A DNA stretch of 64,000 bases from Gelidibacter gilvus. Its GTDB lineage: Bacteria; Bacteroidota; Bacteroidia; Flavobacteriales; Flavobacteriaceae. The notes below the pieces were generated by a model, which saw only the letters and a list, made by a program, of their open reading frames with translations, was not told the DNA's origin and did no database searches. The stretch covers positions 806,001 through 870,000 of the forward strand of contig NZ_SDDZ01000001.1 in the NCBI RefSeq assembly GCF_004115975.1. The letters run 5' to 3'. The position numbers were made by a program, and so were the translations under genes. Shown here piece after piece: positions 43,898 through 53,835 of the stretch. Numbering within the stretch: the first letter of the stretch is position 1; each line of letters begins with the position of its first letter.

Positions 43898-45649
43898 ATG
43901 GCGTCTCATTACGAAGCACCTATTAGAAGACCTTTAGTTTTAGGTGAAAAATCATACCACGATGTTTCTGTGGATATCGCTAAACCTGTAGAAGGAAAAG
44001 CCAACAAATCATGGTGGATAGTTTTTTCTATCTCACTTGCGGCATTTCTTTGGGGAATTGGCTGTATTATTTATACCATTTCCACAGGGATTGGAGTTTG
44101 GGGCCTAAATAAAACCATCGGTTGGGCCTGGGACATTACCAACTTCGTTTGGTGGGTTGGTATTGGTCACGCAGGTACACTGATTTCAGCAGTATTGTTG
44201 TTGTTCCGTCAAAAATGGCGTATGGCAATTAACCGTTCTGCGGAAGCGATGACTATTTTCGCGGTTATTCAAGCAGGATTGTTCCCATTGATCCACATGG
44301 GTCGTCCATGGTTAGGGTACTGGGTTTTACCTATTCCAAACCAATTCGGTTCGCTTTGGGTCAACTTTAACTCACCATTACTTTGGGACGTGTTTGCGAT
44401 TTCAACGTATCTATCCGTATCCTTGGTGTTCTGGTGGACTGGATTACTTCCTGACTTTGCGATGATTCGTGACAGAGCCGTAAAGCCTTTCCAAAAGAAA
44501 ATCTATTCATTATTGGCTTTTGGATGGTCTGGTAGAGCAAAAGATTGGCAACGTTTTGAAGAAGTGTCTTTGGTTCTTGCTGGTTTGGCAACGCCACTTG
44601 TACTTTCAGTTCATACTATTGTATCCTTTGACTTCGCAACCTCGATAGTTCCAGGATGGCATACTACCATTTTCCCTCCTTATTTCGTAGCAGGAGCAGT
44701 TTTCTCTGGTTTCGCCATGGTAAACACGCTTTTGATCATCATGAGAAAAGTAGTGAGCCTTGAAGATTACATTACGGTACAGCATATTGAATTGATGAAC
44801 ATTGTTATCATGATCACTGGTTCTATTGTTGGAGTCGCTTATATTTCTGAGCTTTTCATTGCTTGGTATTCTGGTGTAGAATATGAACAATATGCGTTTT
44901 TAAATAGAGCTACCGGACCTTATTGGTGGGCATACCTTTTAATGATGACCTGTAACGTATTTTCACCACAATTTATGTGGTTCAAGAAATTACGAACCAG
45001 TATCATGTTCTCTTTCTTTATTTCCATCGTAGTAAACGTTGGGATGTGGTTTGAGCGATTCGTAATTATTGTGACCTCTCTTCATAGAGATTATATGCCA
45101 TCAGCATGGACAATGTTCCAGCCAACATTTGTAGATATTGGAATTTTCATCGGAACGATTGGATTCTTCTTTGTATTATTCTTGTTGTATGCTCGTACCT
45201 TCCCGGTTGTATCACAAGCAGAGGTTAAAGCGATTTTGAAATCTTCTGGTCAGCGATACAAACGTATCAGAGAATCTGGAGAGAGTTTAGTTGGTACAGG
45301 TACTGATCCACGCACACACAATATTAATATTCATGCGGGCTCACCTATAGTTGATGAACAATCGACAGTTAAAGCACATGATCCTGAAGCAATAAATCAA
45401 TTGATGGATAGTGTAGGTGTCTTTGATCCTTTAACACAAACCAAAGACGATTTACAGCAAATTAATGGGGTTGGTCCAAAAATGGAGGAAGTCCTTAATG
45501 GTATTGGAATCTATTCTTTTTTACAAGTAAGTAAGATGACCAAAAGAGAATATGACTTGTTAGATGAAATCACCGCTTCGTTCCCAGGAAGGGCAGAACG
45601 TGATGATTGGGCTGGTCAAGCTAAAATATTAATAAACAACAAAGAATAG
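43898..45649 (+). CDS. actC: Alternative complex III subunit ActC (NrfD/PsrC type) with C-terminal helix-hairpin-helix domain
   Basis: ActC is the main quinol-binding membrane subunit. The 583-residue protein has about ten membrane helices (about 30-445), with family segments WWVGIGHAGTLISAVLLLFRQKWR, HMGRPWLGYWVLPIPNQFGSLWVNFNSPLLWD and SIVPGWHTTIFPPYFVAGAVFSG. After a polar linker, residues ~517-583 form a helix-hairpin-helix type domain (DLQQINGVGPKMEEVLNGIGIYSF), a fold normally used for nucleic acid or protein contacts. This tail is not part of the usual ActC of ~470 residues and would lie on the cytoplasmic side or in the interface. It is followed by actD after one base. Confidence 0.93.
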   Translation: MASHYEAPIRRPLVLGEKSYHDVSVDIAKPVEGKANKSWWIVFSISLAAFLWGIGCIIYTISTGIGVWGLNKTIGWAWDITNFVWWVGIGHAGTLISAVLLLFRQKWRMAINRSAEAMTIFAVIQAGLFPLIHMGRPWLGYWVLPIPNQFGSLWVNFNSPLLWDVFAISTYLSVSLVFWWTGLLPDFAMIRDRAVKPFQKKIYSLLAFGWSGRAKDWQRFEEVSLVLAGLATPLVLSVHTIVSFDFATSIVPGWHTTIFPPYFVAGAVFSGFAMVNTLLIIMRKVVSLEDYITVQHIELMNIVIMITGSIVGVAYISELFIAWYSGVEYEQYAFLNRATGPYWWAYLLMMTCNVFSPQFMWFKKLRTSIMFSFFISIVVNVGMWFERFVIIVTSLHRDYMPSAWTMFQPTFVDIGIFIGTIGFFFVLFLLYARTFPVVSQAEVKAILKSSGQRYKRIRESGESLVGTGTDPRTHNINIHAGSPIVDEQSTVKAHDPEAINQLMDSVGVFDPLTQTKDDLQQINGVGPKMEEVLNGIGIYSFLQVSKMTKREYDLLDEITASFPGRAERDDWAGQAKILINNKE

Positions 45650-45650
45650 T

Positions 45651-46184
45651 ATGGAAACATCTTCAAAAGTTATTCACGCTATGTATACAGATGATGATGT
45701 CTTGATGGCCGCCGTTAAGAAAGTAAGGGCTGAGAGATATCACATTGAAGAAATATATACGCCTTTTCCGGTACACGGATTGGATAAAGCTATGGGATTG
45801 GCGCCAACAAGATTGGCAATTACGTCTTTTCTATACGGTTGTGTAGGTTTAGTAGTTTCTATCGTCATGATAGACTATATGATGATTGAAGACTGGCCTC
45901 AAAATATTGGAGGGAAACCAAGTTTCAGTTATCTTGAGAACATGCCTGCATTTATTCCAATTATGTTTGAGTTAACGGTATTTTTTGCAGCACATTTATT
46001 AGTGATTACATTTTACTTACGCAGTAAATTGTGGCCGTTTAAAAAAGCAGAAAATCCTGATATAAGAACAACGGACGATCATTTCTTAATGGAAATAAGT
46101 GCCGGAGACAATATTGACGAACAGTTTGATATATTAAGAAATACAGGAGCGGTAGAAGTTACCTTAATTGATAAAGCACACTAA
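45651..46184 (+). CDS. actD: Alternative complex III subunit ActD (DUF3341)
   Basis: ActD is a two-helix membrane subunit. The 177-residue protein contains IHAMYTDDDVLMAAVKKVRAERYHIEEIYTPFPVHGLDKAMGL, the DUF3341 start, then helices at about 62-82 (SFLYGCVGLVVSIVMIDYMM) and 100-122, with GGKPSFSYLENMPAFIPIMFELTVFFAA, typical of the family. The soluble end has TDDHFLMEI and VEVTLIDKAH. It begins one base after actC and ends five bases before actE, so translation is coupled. Secure by motif and position. Confidence 0.93.
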   Translation: METSSKVIHAMYTDDDVLMAAVKKVRAERYHIEEIYTPFPVHGLDKAMGLAPTRLAITSFLYGCVGLVVSIVMIDYMMIEDWPQNIGGKPSFSYLENMPAFIPIMFELTVFFAAHLLVITFYLRSKLWPFKKAENPDIRTTDDHFLMEISAGDNIDEQFDILRNTGAVEVTLIDKAH

Positions 46185-46189
46185 TACAC

Positions 46190-46771
46190 ATGAAAAGCTT
46201 ATTTAGATTAATAATATTGATGGTCGTTTTGGTTTCTTTTGCATCATGTCAAAATAAATCGAGACCTAATTATCAGTTTTTTCCTGATATGTATGAGCCA
46301 ATAGGTTATGAAGCTTACGGAGAAGTTGAGTTTTTACCTGATGGGATGGCTTCAAAATTGCCTGCCGAAGGATCTGTAGCAAGAGGTCACATACCTTTTG
46401 ATATTGATGAAAGCATTGAGGGTTATAACTTGGCAAAAGCAAGTTTAGTAACACCTTTGGATTCTACTCAAATTGATGGTCCTAGAGGCGGCCAGTTATA
46501 TGATATATACTGTGGTGTTTGTCACGGTAAAAAAGGAGACGGCCAAGGCATCTTGGTGCAACGTGAAAAGATTTTAGGAGTACCTTCTTTTGATGACCAA
46601 GGAAGAGCAGTAACTCAAGGAAGCGTTTACCACACCATTCATTATGGTAAAAACGTTATGGGTTCTTATGCTAACCAATTAAATGAAGAAGAACGTTGGC
46701 AAGTTGTGGATTACGTGATGCAATTAAAATCAGAATTAGGAGGAAGTCAGACTGTTAAAGATTCAATATAG
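46190..46771 (+). CDS. actE: Alternative complex III subunit ActE, monoheme cytochrome c lipoprotein
   Basis: This 193-residue periplasmic lipoprotein has the signal LIILMVVLVSFASC with lipid Cys20, and a cytochrome c domain with one haem site CGVCH (108-112, IYCGVCHGKKGDGQG). Likely Met axial ligands are in HYGKNVMGSYANQL. The early YEPIGYEAY and AEGSVARGHIPFDID segments are typical of the ActE family. It passes electrons toward the terminal oxidase. Gaps to actD (5 bases) and actF (2 bases) are minimal. Confidence 0.93.
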   Translation: MKSLFRLIILMVVLVSFASCQNKSRPNYQFFPDMYEPIGYEAYGEVEFLPDGMASKLPAEGSVARGHIPFDIDESIEGYNLAKASLVTPLDSTQIDGPRGGQLYDIYCGVCHGKKGDGQGILVQREKILGVPSFDDQGRAVTQGSVYHTIHYGKNVMGSYANQLNEEERWQVVDYVMQLKSELGGSQTVKDSI

Positions 46772-46773
46772 AT

Positions 46774-48117
46774 ATGTACACAATTTCAAATAGATTAAAG
46801 ACATTTTCCATCATCCTTATTGTTTTGGGTGCATTAGGGGTGGCTTATGGTTTTATGACATCTCATAAATCTTTAGAAGAGGTTAAGACAATGCTTGTTG
46901 AGGAGCATGCACATGATGGCGGACAGGACGCCTCTGCACAAGTACACACTGAAAGTCCCGATAGTGCTGTTTCAGGTACTGCAGACGTTTCGCATGATGA
47001 TGAACATGCAGTGCACGTTCAAGCACAGTTAGCTAAAAGACCTTGGTCTGCCATGTATGTGTCAGCCTTGTTTTTTATGTTCATCGCTCTTGGAGCGCTG
47101 GTATTTTATGCACTTCAAATTGCTTCACAATCAGGTTGGTCTCCGGTATTATTTAGAGTCATGGAAGCTATTTCAGCCTATCTTTTGCCAGGAGCTATTA
47201 TTGTGATTCTTCTTGCCGTAGGTTCACACTATATCGGTCAGAACAACGAAATATTTGTATGGATGAACCCAGATGTGGTTGCTGAGGATAAATTGATCCA
47301 AAACAAATCGGGTTATTTAAATATTACTGCATTCCTTATAAGAGCTATTATTTTTATTGGAGGTTGGTGTACCTATAGATATTTTGCACGAAAATTTTCA
47401 ATCGCTCAGGATAATGCTGAACCTGGTGATAACAGAAACTTCAAGAAGGGTTTTAGAATAGCCGCAGGATTCTTAGTGTTTTACTTGTACAGTGAATCCG
47501 TAATGTCATGGGATTGGATCATGAGTGTAGATCCACACTGGTTTAGTACCTTATTTGGATGGTACGTGTTGTCAAGCATGGTTGTTTGTGGTATTACCGT
47601 AATTGTAATGCTAACGATATATTTAAAAGGGAAAGGTCTCTTACCAATGGCTAATGATAGCCACATTCATGACTTGGCGAAGTATATATTCGGATTTAGT
47701 ATTTTCTGGGCCTATTTATGGTTCTCTCAATTCATGTTAATTTGGTATGCAAACATTCCAGAAGAAGTAGTATACTTCGTTTCGCGAATTGAAGATTATA
47801 AATTACTTTTCTTTGGCATGGTGGCGCTTAACTTTGTGTTCCCATTCTTGATCTTGATGAACAGTGATAACAAGCGTGTTCCATGGTTTGTGATGATGGC
47901 TGGCGTTGTAGTCTTAATAGGACATTACATTGATGTCTTTGTAATGATTATGCCTGCCACTGTTGTAGATAGATGGTTTATCGGAATCCCGGAAATTGGA
48001 TCGGTTTTATTATTTGGAGGTCTGTTCTTATTGGTCGTATTTACGTCCTTGTCAAAAGCTCCTTTGACTCCAAAAAACAATCCATTCATTAAAGAAAGTG
48101 AAAATTTCGAATATTAA
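46774..48117 (+). CDS. actF: Alternative complex III subunit ActF
   Basis: ActF is the second large membrane subunit and resembles ActC. The 447-residue protein has a first helix (FSIILIVLGALGVAYGFM), a His/Asp/Ser-rich periplasmic loop (about 45-80, HDGGQDASAQVHTESPDS), then about nine helices including RPWSAMYVSALFFMFIALGALVFYAL, SVMSWDWIMSVDPHWFSTLFGWYVLSSM and FGFSIFWAYLWFSQFMLIWYANIPEE. The last two are strongly conserved in the family. The acidic/His loop could bind metal, but that is speculation. It lies two bases after actE and 25 before coxB. Confidence 0.93.
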   Translation: MYTISNRLKTFSIILIVLGALGVAYGFMTSHKSLEEVKTMLVEEHAHDGGQDASAQVHTESPDSAVSGTADVSHDDEHAVHVQAQLAKRPWSAMYVSALFFMFIALGALVFYALQIASQSGWSPVLFRVMEAISAYLLPGAIIVILLAVGSHYIGQNNEIFVWMNPDVVAEDKLIQNKSGYLNITAFLIRAIIFIGGWCTYRYFARKFSIAQDNAEPGDNRNFKKGFRIAAGFLVFYLYSESVMSWDWIMSVDPHWFSTLFGWYVLSSMVVCGITVIVMLTIYLKGKGLLPMANDSHIHDLAKYIFGFSIFWAYLWFSQFMLIWYANIPEEVVYFVSRIEDYKLLFFGMVALNFVFPFLILMNSDNKRVPWFVMMAGVVVLIGHYIDVFVMIMPATVVDRWFIGIPEIGSVLLFGGLFLLVVFTSLSKAPLTPKNNPFIKESENFEY

Positions 48118-48142
48118 TAACCTATAAAGAAGAGAAACGACA

Positions 48143-49213
48143 ATGACTGCTTTATTCATAATTATCATAGTACTTTTTGCGGCGGTAGCCATTTGGCAAA
48201 TGGTCAAAATATTTGATCTAGCCCAGGTAAGTACTGACACCTCAAATAATGGAATAGCAACTGATTACGATAATAAGATCAATGGTTATTTGATGTTGGC
48301 ATTTTTAGCCTTTATTTATATCATAACAATTATTTCTTTTGTGTATTGGGGTGACTTACCACTCATGTCAAACGCAGCTTCAGAGCATGGTTCTGAAGTT
48401 GATAATTTGATGATGATCTCCATGATTGTAATTTTTACCGTGCAAATCATCACCCAGTTTTTACTCCACTATTTTGCTTTTAAATACCGAGGAGAAAAAG
48501 GTAAGAAAGCCTTATACTTTGCTGATCATAATACCTTAGAAGCCGTCTGGACCATTATTCCTGTTATTGTTTTGGCAGGACTGATTATTTATGGGCTCTT
48601 CACTTGGAATTCGATTATGAATATTGATGAAGATGCTGATCCAATGGTTGTAGAGCTTTATGCGCAGCAATTTGGATGGACCGCACGTTATGCAGGTCAG
48701 GATAATGTTTTAGGATTGGCTAACGTAAGATTGATTGATATTGATAGAGCGAATGTCTTAGGTATTGATGAAGCAGATCCTAATGCTGAAGATGATATTA
48801 TTGTAAAGGAATTGCATTTGCCAGTTGGCAAGCCTGTACTTTTTGAAATACGCTCCCAAGATGTATTGCACTCGGCTTACATGCCACATTTTAGAGCACA
48901 AATGAATTGCGTGCCTGGAATGATCACGAAATTTGGATTTACACCAACCATTACCACAAAGGAAATGCGTGAAACTCCCGAAATGATTGATAAAGTTCAA
49001 AACATCAACAATATACGCGCTGATAAGAGCAAAGAGCTTATGGCCAAAGGTGAAGAGGAGCTTGACCCTTATGAATTCCATTTTCTTTTACTCTGTAACA
49101 AGATTTGTGGGAAGTCTCACTATAATATGCAAATGAATATTATTGTAGAAACCCAAGAAGAGTACGATGCTTGGATTGCTGAACAAAAGACCTTCAAAGA
49201 ATCATTGAAATAA
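48143..49213 (+). CDS. coxB: Cytochrome c oxidase subunit II
   Basis: Subunit II takes electrons from cytochrome c through the binuclear CuA centre. The 356-residue protein has an early helix (LFIIIIVLFAAVAIWQMV), then two further helices (about 50-70 and 93-113) and the signature ADHNTLEAVWTIIPVIVL. The periplasmic cupredoxin domain contains QQFGWTARYAG, the first CuA His in SQDVLHSAYMPHFRAQMNCVPGM, and the loop CNKICGKSHYNM with Cys318, Cys322, His326 and Met. No fused haem domain is present. It follows actF and precedes coxA, giving a continuous quinol-to-oxygen path. Confidence 0.96.
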   Translation: MTALFIIIIVLFAAVAIWQMVKIFDLAQVSTDTSNNGIATDYDNKINGYLMLAFLAFIYIITIISFVYWGDLPLMSNAASEHGSEVDNLMMISMIVIFTVQIITQFLLHYFAFKYRGEKGKKALYFADHNTLEAVWTIIPVIVLAGLIIYGLFTWNSIMNIDEDADPMVVELYAQQFGWTARYAGQDNVLGLANVRLIDIDRANVLGIDEADPNAEDDIIVKELHLPVGKPVLFEIRSQDVLHSAYMPHFRAQMNCVPGMITKFGFTPTITTKEMRETPEMIDKVQNINNIRADKSKELMAKGEEELDPYEFHFLLLCNKICGKSHYNMQMNIIVETQEEYDAWIAEQKTFKESLK

Positions 49214-49247
49214 TAATAACATCGTTTTAAACAAGTATATATAGATT

Positions 49248-51044
49248 ATGTCAACACACGCAGTAGATATTCACGCACATGACGACGGTCACGGACATCA
49301 TCAAAAGGAAACCTTTATAACCAAATATATCTTTAGTCAAGATCATAAAATGATCGCTAAGCAATATTTGATTACGGGAACACTTATGGGAATCATTGGT
49401 GTAATGATGTCTCTAATGTTCCGTATCCAGATTGCATGGCCTGAAGAACCAAATATTCTTTTTGAAGCTTTATTAGGCAAATGGGCGCCAGGCGGAGTCA
49501 TGGATGCAGATATGTATTTGGCCTTAGTAACCATCCATGGGACAATCATGGTGTTCTTCGTGTTAACGGCCGGTTTGAGTGGAACTTTTAGTAACCTATT
49601 GATTCCTTATCAAATTGGAGCCCGAGATATGGCATCAGGATTTATAAATATGTTGTCCTATTGGATATTCTTCGTGTCTTGTATCATTATGATGGGGTCG
49701 TTGTTTCTTGAAGCTGGTCCCGCTGCTGCAGGATGGACAATTTATCCTCCTTTGAGTGCCTTACCAATGGCTCAGCCAGGTTCAGGATGGGGGATGACAC
49801 TTTGGTTGATATCCATGGCGTTATTTATTGCGCAATCTTTATTGGGATCATTGAACTATATTGTGACTGTTATAAACATGCGTACTAAAGGCATGTCAAT
49901 GACAAGATTACCTTTAACTGTTTGGGCGTTTTTTGTAACTGCAATCATCGGTGTGGTATCCTTCCCAGTATTATTATCAGCCGCCTTATTATTGATTATG
50001 GATAGAAGTTTTGGAACGTCCTTCTTCTTATCAGATATTTTTATACAAGGTGAAGTCTTGCATTACCAAGGTGGTTCACCCGTACTTTTTGAGCATTTAT
50101 TCTGGTTCTTGGGCCACCCTGAGGTTTATATTGTAATTCTACCTGCGATGGGATTAGTATCAGAAATTTTGGCGACCAACTCCCGAAAACCGATTTTTGG
50201 TTATCGTGCGATGGTGGCTTCCATTTTGGCAATCGCATTTTTATCTACAATTGTTTGGGGTCACCATATGTTCGTTTCAGGAATGAATCCGTTCTTGGGA
50301 TCGGTGTTCACATTTACAACGCTATTGATTGCGATACCTTCTGCCGTCAAGGCCTTTAACTGGATAACCACCATTTGGAAAGGAAATATTCAGATGAATC
50401 CCGCTATGTTGTTCGCCATTGGTTTTGTATCTACATTTATCACAGGAGGATTGACAGGAATTATTGTTGGAGACAGTGCTTTGGACATTAACGTGCATGA
50501 TACGTATTTCGTTATTGCCCACTTCCACTTGGTTATGGGAATCTCAGCCATCTACGGTATGTTTGCAGGAATTTACCATTGGTATCCAAAGATGTTTGGA
50601 AGAATGATGAATAAAAACTTAGGATATATTCACTTCTGGATTACTGCGATCTCTGCTTATGGTGTATTCTTCCCGATGCACTTTATCGGAATGGCAGGAT
50701 TACCTAGACGTTATTATACCAACTCGGCATTCCCCTTGTTTGATGATCTAACCGATGTGAATATTGTAATTACCGTATTTGCATTAATTGGAGGAGCGAT
50801 ACAACTTGTTTATCTATATAACTTCTTCGTTAGTATTTTCTATGGTAAGAAAGCAACTCAGAATCCGTGGAGATCGACAACATTGGAGTGGACAACCCCT
50901 GTAGAACACATTCATGGCAACTGGCCAGGAGAAATCCCTCATGTATATCGTTGGTCTTATGATTATAGTAAGCCAGGACATGATGATGACTTCGTACCGC
51001 AAAACGTTCCTTTAAAGGAAGGTGAAGAGGAAATGCAGCATTAA
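49248..51044 (+). CDS. coxA: Cytochrome c oxidase subunit I (haem-copper type A)
   Basis: Subunit I is the proton-pumping catalytic core. The 598-residue protein has a His-rich N-terminus (HAVDIHAHDDGHGHHQ), then twelve helices. Key motifs: TIHGTIMVFFVL (haem a His), FWFLGHPEVYIVILPAMG (CuB His with the cross-linked Tyr and the K-channel), TIVWGHHMFVSGM (the CuB His pair) and DTYFVIAHFHLVMG (haem ligands). The tyrosine in HPEVY marks type A oxidases. Subunits III and IV and assembly genes are not in this window. Last gene of the operon before a terminator. Confidence 0.97.
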   Translation: MSTHAVDIHAHDDGHGHHQKETFITKYIFSQDHKMIAKQYLITGTLMGIIGVMMSLMFRIQIAWPEEPNILFEALLGKWAPGGVMDADMYLALVTIHGTIMVFFVLTAGLSGTFSNLLIPYQIGARDMASGFINMLSYWIFFVSCIIMMGSLFLEAGPAAAGWTIYPPLSALPMAQPGSGWGMTLWLISMALFIAQSLLGSLNYIVTVINMRTKGMSMTRLPLTVWAFFVTAIIGVVSFPVLLSAALLLIMDRSFGTSFFLSDIFIQGEVLHYQGGSPVLFEHLFWFLGHPEVYIVILPAMGLVSEILATNSRKPIFGYRAMVASILAIAFLSTIVWGHHMFVSGMNPFLGSVFTFTTLLIAIPSAVKAFNWITTIWKGNIQMNPAMLFAIGFVSTFITGGLTGIIVGDSALDINVHDTYFVIAHFHLVMGISAIYGMFAGIYHWYPKMFGRMMNKNLGYIHFWITAISAYGVFFPMHFIGMAGLPRRYYTNSAFPLFDDLTDVNIVITVFALIGGAIQLVYLYNFFVSIFYGKKATQNPWRSTTLEWTTPVEHIHGNWPGEIPHVYRWSYDYSKPGHDDDFVPQNVPLKEGEEEMQH

Positions 51045-51088
51045 CCAACAATTCCTGCGCAGGCAGTAATGTTATAATAAATAATCAA

Positions 51089-51127
51089 GGACCTTTGGAT
51101 TGAGTTATCATTCTGAAGGTCTTTTTT
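51089..51127 (+). terminator. Terminator of the act-cox operon
   Basis: GGACCTT and AAGGTCT pair across a loop of about 18 bases, followed by TTTTTT. It lies ~45 bases after the coxA stop. A partial TTCCTGCGCAGGCAG palindrome precedes it. Confidence 0.65.
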
Positions 51128-51245
51128 ATTAGTGTTGTTTTATATAATTGCGATTGATTAATCTTGGCTTTCTGTAAAACGAGATTGCCGACTTCGCGGG
51201 AATAAATTCGAGACTGGAGGAATATCATAAACATTATTATATCAT

Positions 51246-51273
51246 AAGCCTTTCTGAATAAGAAGGGCTTTTT
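51246..51273 (+). terminator. Second terminator-like hairpin upstream of ruvB
   Basis: AAGCCTTTCT and AGAAGGGCTT form a 10-bp stem with one G.T pair, a 5-base loop and T5. Just past it the ruvB promoter begins, so it insulates ruvB from the respiratory operon. The repeat-like GATTGCCGACTTCGCGGGAA (about 51185) and GATTCCCGCTTTCGCGAGAA (about 51352) lie on each side. Confidence 0.6.
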
Positions 51274-51276
51274 GTT

Positions 51277-51284
51277 TATCTTTG
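51277..51284 (+). promoter_or_regulatory. Likely -7 box of ruvB
   Basis: TATCTTTG fits TAnnTTTG and lies 93 bases before the ruvB ATG. A TTG at the right distance is not found. Confidence 0.45.
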
Positions 51285-51377
51285 TTTTGGGACAAGCTCT
51301 TATGACATCTATGGGCTTAGCTTTACAAACATTTTATTTAATGACTAAAGAGATTCCCGCTTTCGCGAGAACTAAAC

Positions 51378-52403
51378 ATGAACGATAACCTAAACCCCTC
51401 CAACGATAACTTTTCACCAGAAGAATTTGATGTTGAAAAAAAACTGAGACCACTATCCTTTGATGATTTTACAGGTCAAGAACAAGTGTTGGATAACTTA
51501 AAGATTTTTGTAGAAGCCGCCAACCAAAGAGACGAAGCTTTGGACCATACTTTGTTTCATGGCCCTCCAGGTCTCGGAAAAACCACGTTAGCTCACATTT
51601 TAGCGAGCGAATTGGGTGTGGGCATCAAAGTTACTTCTGGGCCAGTATTGGACAAACCAGGCGATCTTGCGGGGCTTTTGACCAATCTCGATGAACGTGA
51701 TGTTTTGTTTATTGATGAAATTCATCGACTGAGTCCAATTGTTGAAGAATATCTGTATTCCGCTATGGAAGACTACAAGATCGATATCATGATTGAGTCC
51801 GGACCAAATGCCAGAACAGTTCAAATTAACCTGAACCCGTTTACATTAATTGGTGCCACTACCCGTTCCGGATTATTGACGTCCCCAATGCGGGCCCGTT
51901 TCGGGATCCAAAGCAGATTGCAATACTACAACACCGAATTATTGACCACCATCACCCAGCGTAGTGCTTCTATTTTGAATGTTCCCATTTCTATGGAAGC
52001 TGCTGTTGAAATTGCTGGTAGAAGTAGAGGTACACCAAGAATTTCCAACGCCTTATTGCGTCGTGTTCGGGATTTTGCACAAATAAAAGGGAATGGCAAT
52101 ATTGATATTGCCATAGCCAGATTTGCACTTAAAGCCTTGAATGTGGATGCGCACGGTCTTGATGAAATGGATAATAAAATTTTGTTGACCATTATAGAAA
52201 AATTTAAGGGCGGACCGGTAGGGATTACCACTCTGGCGACCGCAGTAAGTGAAAGTGCTGAAACTATCGAAGAGGTCTACGAACCTTTTTTAATCCAGCA
52301 AGGGTTTATCATGCGTACCCCGCGTGGCAGGGAAGTGACTGAATTGGCGTACAGACATCTCGGAAAAATAAAGGGTAGTACGCAGGGAGGATTGTTCCCA
52401 TAA
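51378..52403 (+). CDS. ruvB: Holliday junction branch migration ATPase RuvB
   Basis: RuvB is the hexameric AAA+ motor that drives branch migration with RuvA. The 341-residue protein has [22 protein letters not shown], Walker [17 protein letters not shown] (about 60-75), Walker [13 protein letters not shown] (about 111-122), the arginine-finger region [16 protein letters not shown] and a C-terminal winged-helix DNA-binding domain ([32 protein letters not shown], then [21 protein letters not shown]). Its partner ruvA is in this window too, ~7 kb downstream and not adjacent. Secure. Confidence 0.97.
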   Translation: MNDNLNPSNDNFSPEEFDVEKKLRPLSFDDFTGQEQVLDNLKIFVEAANQRDEALDHTLFHGPPGLGKTTLAHILASELGVGIKVTSGPVLDKPGDLAGLLTNLDERDVLFIDEIHRLSPIVEEYLYSAMEDYKIDIMIESGPNARTVQINLNPFTLIGATTRSGLLTSPMRARFGIQSRLQYYNTELLTTITQRSASILNVPISMEAAVEIAGRSRGTPRISNALLRRVRDFAQIKGNGNIDIAIARFALKALNVDAHGLDEMDNKILLTIIEKFKGGPVGITTLATAVSESAETIEEVYEPFLIQQGFIMRTPRGREVTELAYRHLGKIKGSTQGGLFP

Positions 52404-52497
52404 CTTATTAAAAGTTAACTTTAGTACTTCCATAATTTTTTTGTGAATATTCGTGATCCCGATAGATGGGAATCTGCCTAAAATTTTACCCAAAACA

Positions 52498-53835
52498 ATG
52501 GCGTCAAATAAAGAAATTCCTTCAGTTCCGTTAATTAGTTTTCTAAAGCATTCTTTGGAAATCCTAAAGAACCCCTTGAATTTTCACCATGCCAATTTTA
52601 CTGCAAAGGGCGATACGTTTAAACTGAAAATTGGTTTCTCCACAGAGATTGTTTTTTCGCGTGATGCAGCCTTTGCCGAATATGTCCTTCAAAAAAATCA
52701 ACGCAACTATACCAAGTCTAAAATCCAAACGGAAGACTTGGTCAAATATGTCGGGAAAGGACTGCTGACTTCTGAAGGTGAATTATGGAAAAAGCAACGG
52801 CAACTCATCCAACCGGCATTTCATAAAAAACAATTGGCTCATCTGTTGGATAAAATTCAAGGAGCCATTCTCTTGGAATATGAACATATTGAAATTGATA
52901 AAACTATCGATGTGTTCCCCGTTTTTAACGATCTCGCTTTTCAAACCGTCGTTAAATCTTTGTTCAGTAGCGCGGCAGATGCTGAAGATATCAGCCGATT
53001 ACAATATATAACGGAAGCTGCACAGAAAATGTTGGTCAGAGAACTTAGGCAACCTTATTTAGGCTGGTGGTTTAAAGCAAGTGGCACCATAGAAAAACAT
53101 TTGGAACTGACTCGGGAAGCACGACAAATCCTTAAAAACATTGTAAAGACGCGACGCGATTCTGATGAAAAGCATGGCGATTTGTTGGATATGCTTTTGG
53201 AAGCGCACTATGACGACGGGAGTTTTATGGAAGAAGAACAGCTGATAGATGAAATCTTAATACTGTTTATCGCAGGACATGAAACGACTTCCAATGCCTT
53301 AACTTTTATTTTTCAACTCTTGGCGAAGCATCCTGAATGGCAAGAGAAAATTTACCAAGAAAATATCCAAATCACCAAAGAATCTGAAGACTTGATGCAT
53401 TTGGTGACTTCATCGAAAATCTGTCAGCAAGTCATTGAAGAAGCGATGCGTTTATATCCTCCTGTATATTTTATTGATCGGGTAAATATTGAAGAAGATG
53501 AGTTTAATAATTTGATCTTTAAAAAAGGTTCAAACCTATTATTTTCTATTTATGAGATTCACCGTCACCCAGAATTGTGGGAAAGGGCAAACGAATTTTT
53601 ACCTGATCGTTTTGAAGACGGTGGACGAAAATTCTCATCCCAATATTTCCCATTTGGCGCCGGTCCAAGAAAATGTATCGGGAATAATTTTGCTATGTTT
53701 GAGATGATTATTGCCGTCACTGAACTGGTTAAAAACTATAACATAGCGGCCGAATTTGACACTATAGAGATCACGCCTTTAATTGCGTTAAAGCCTAAGA
53801 ACGCTTTTTTAAGATTTGAAAGCAGAAATAAGTGA
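52498..53835 (+). CDS. Cytochrome P450
   Basis: This haem-thiolate monooxygenase has no membrane anchor and is probably soluble. I use the ATG at 52498 (446 aa, [15 protein letters not shown]); a GTG at 52453 adds 15 codons of doubtful value. Motifs: helix [15 protein letters not shown], helix [14 protein letters not shown] (oxygen-activating Thr), ExxR in [15 protein letters not shown], the PDRF region FLPDRFEDG and the haem loop [14 protein letters not shown] with the Cys ligand. The pattern resembles CYP4/CYP102-like fatty-acid hydroxylases. It has no fused reductase, so it needs outside redox partners. It overlaps queG by four bases, but substrate and link are unknown. Confidence 0.92.
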   Translation: MASNKEIPSVPLISFLKHSLEILKNPLNFHHANFTAKGDTFKLKIGFSTEIVFSRDAAFAEYVLQKNQRNYTKSKIQTEDLVKYVGKGLLTSEGELWKKQRQLIQPAFHKKQLAHLLDKIQGAILLEYEHIEIDKTIDVFPVFNDLAFQTVVKSLFSSAADAEDISRLQYITEAAQKMLVRELRQPYLGWWFKASGTIEKHLELTREARQILKNIVKTRRDSDEKHGDLLDMLLEAHYDDGSFMEEEQLIDEILILFIAGHETTSNALTFIFQLLAKHPEWQEKIYQENIQITKESEDLMHLVTSSKICQQVIEEAMRLYPPVYFIDRVNIEEDEFNNLIFKKGSNLLFSIYEIHRHPELWERANEFLPDRFEDGGRKFSSQYFPFGAGPRKCIGNNFAMFEMIIAVTELVKNYNIAAEFDTIEITPLIALKPKNAFLRFESRNK

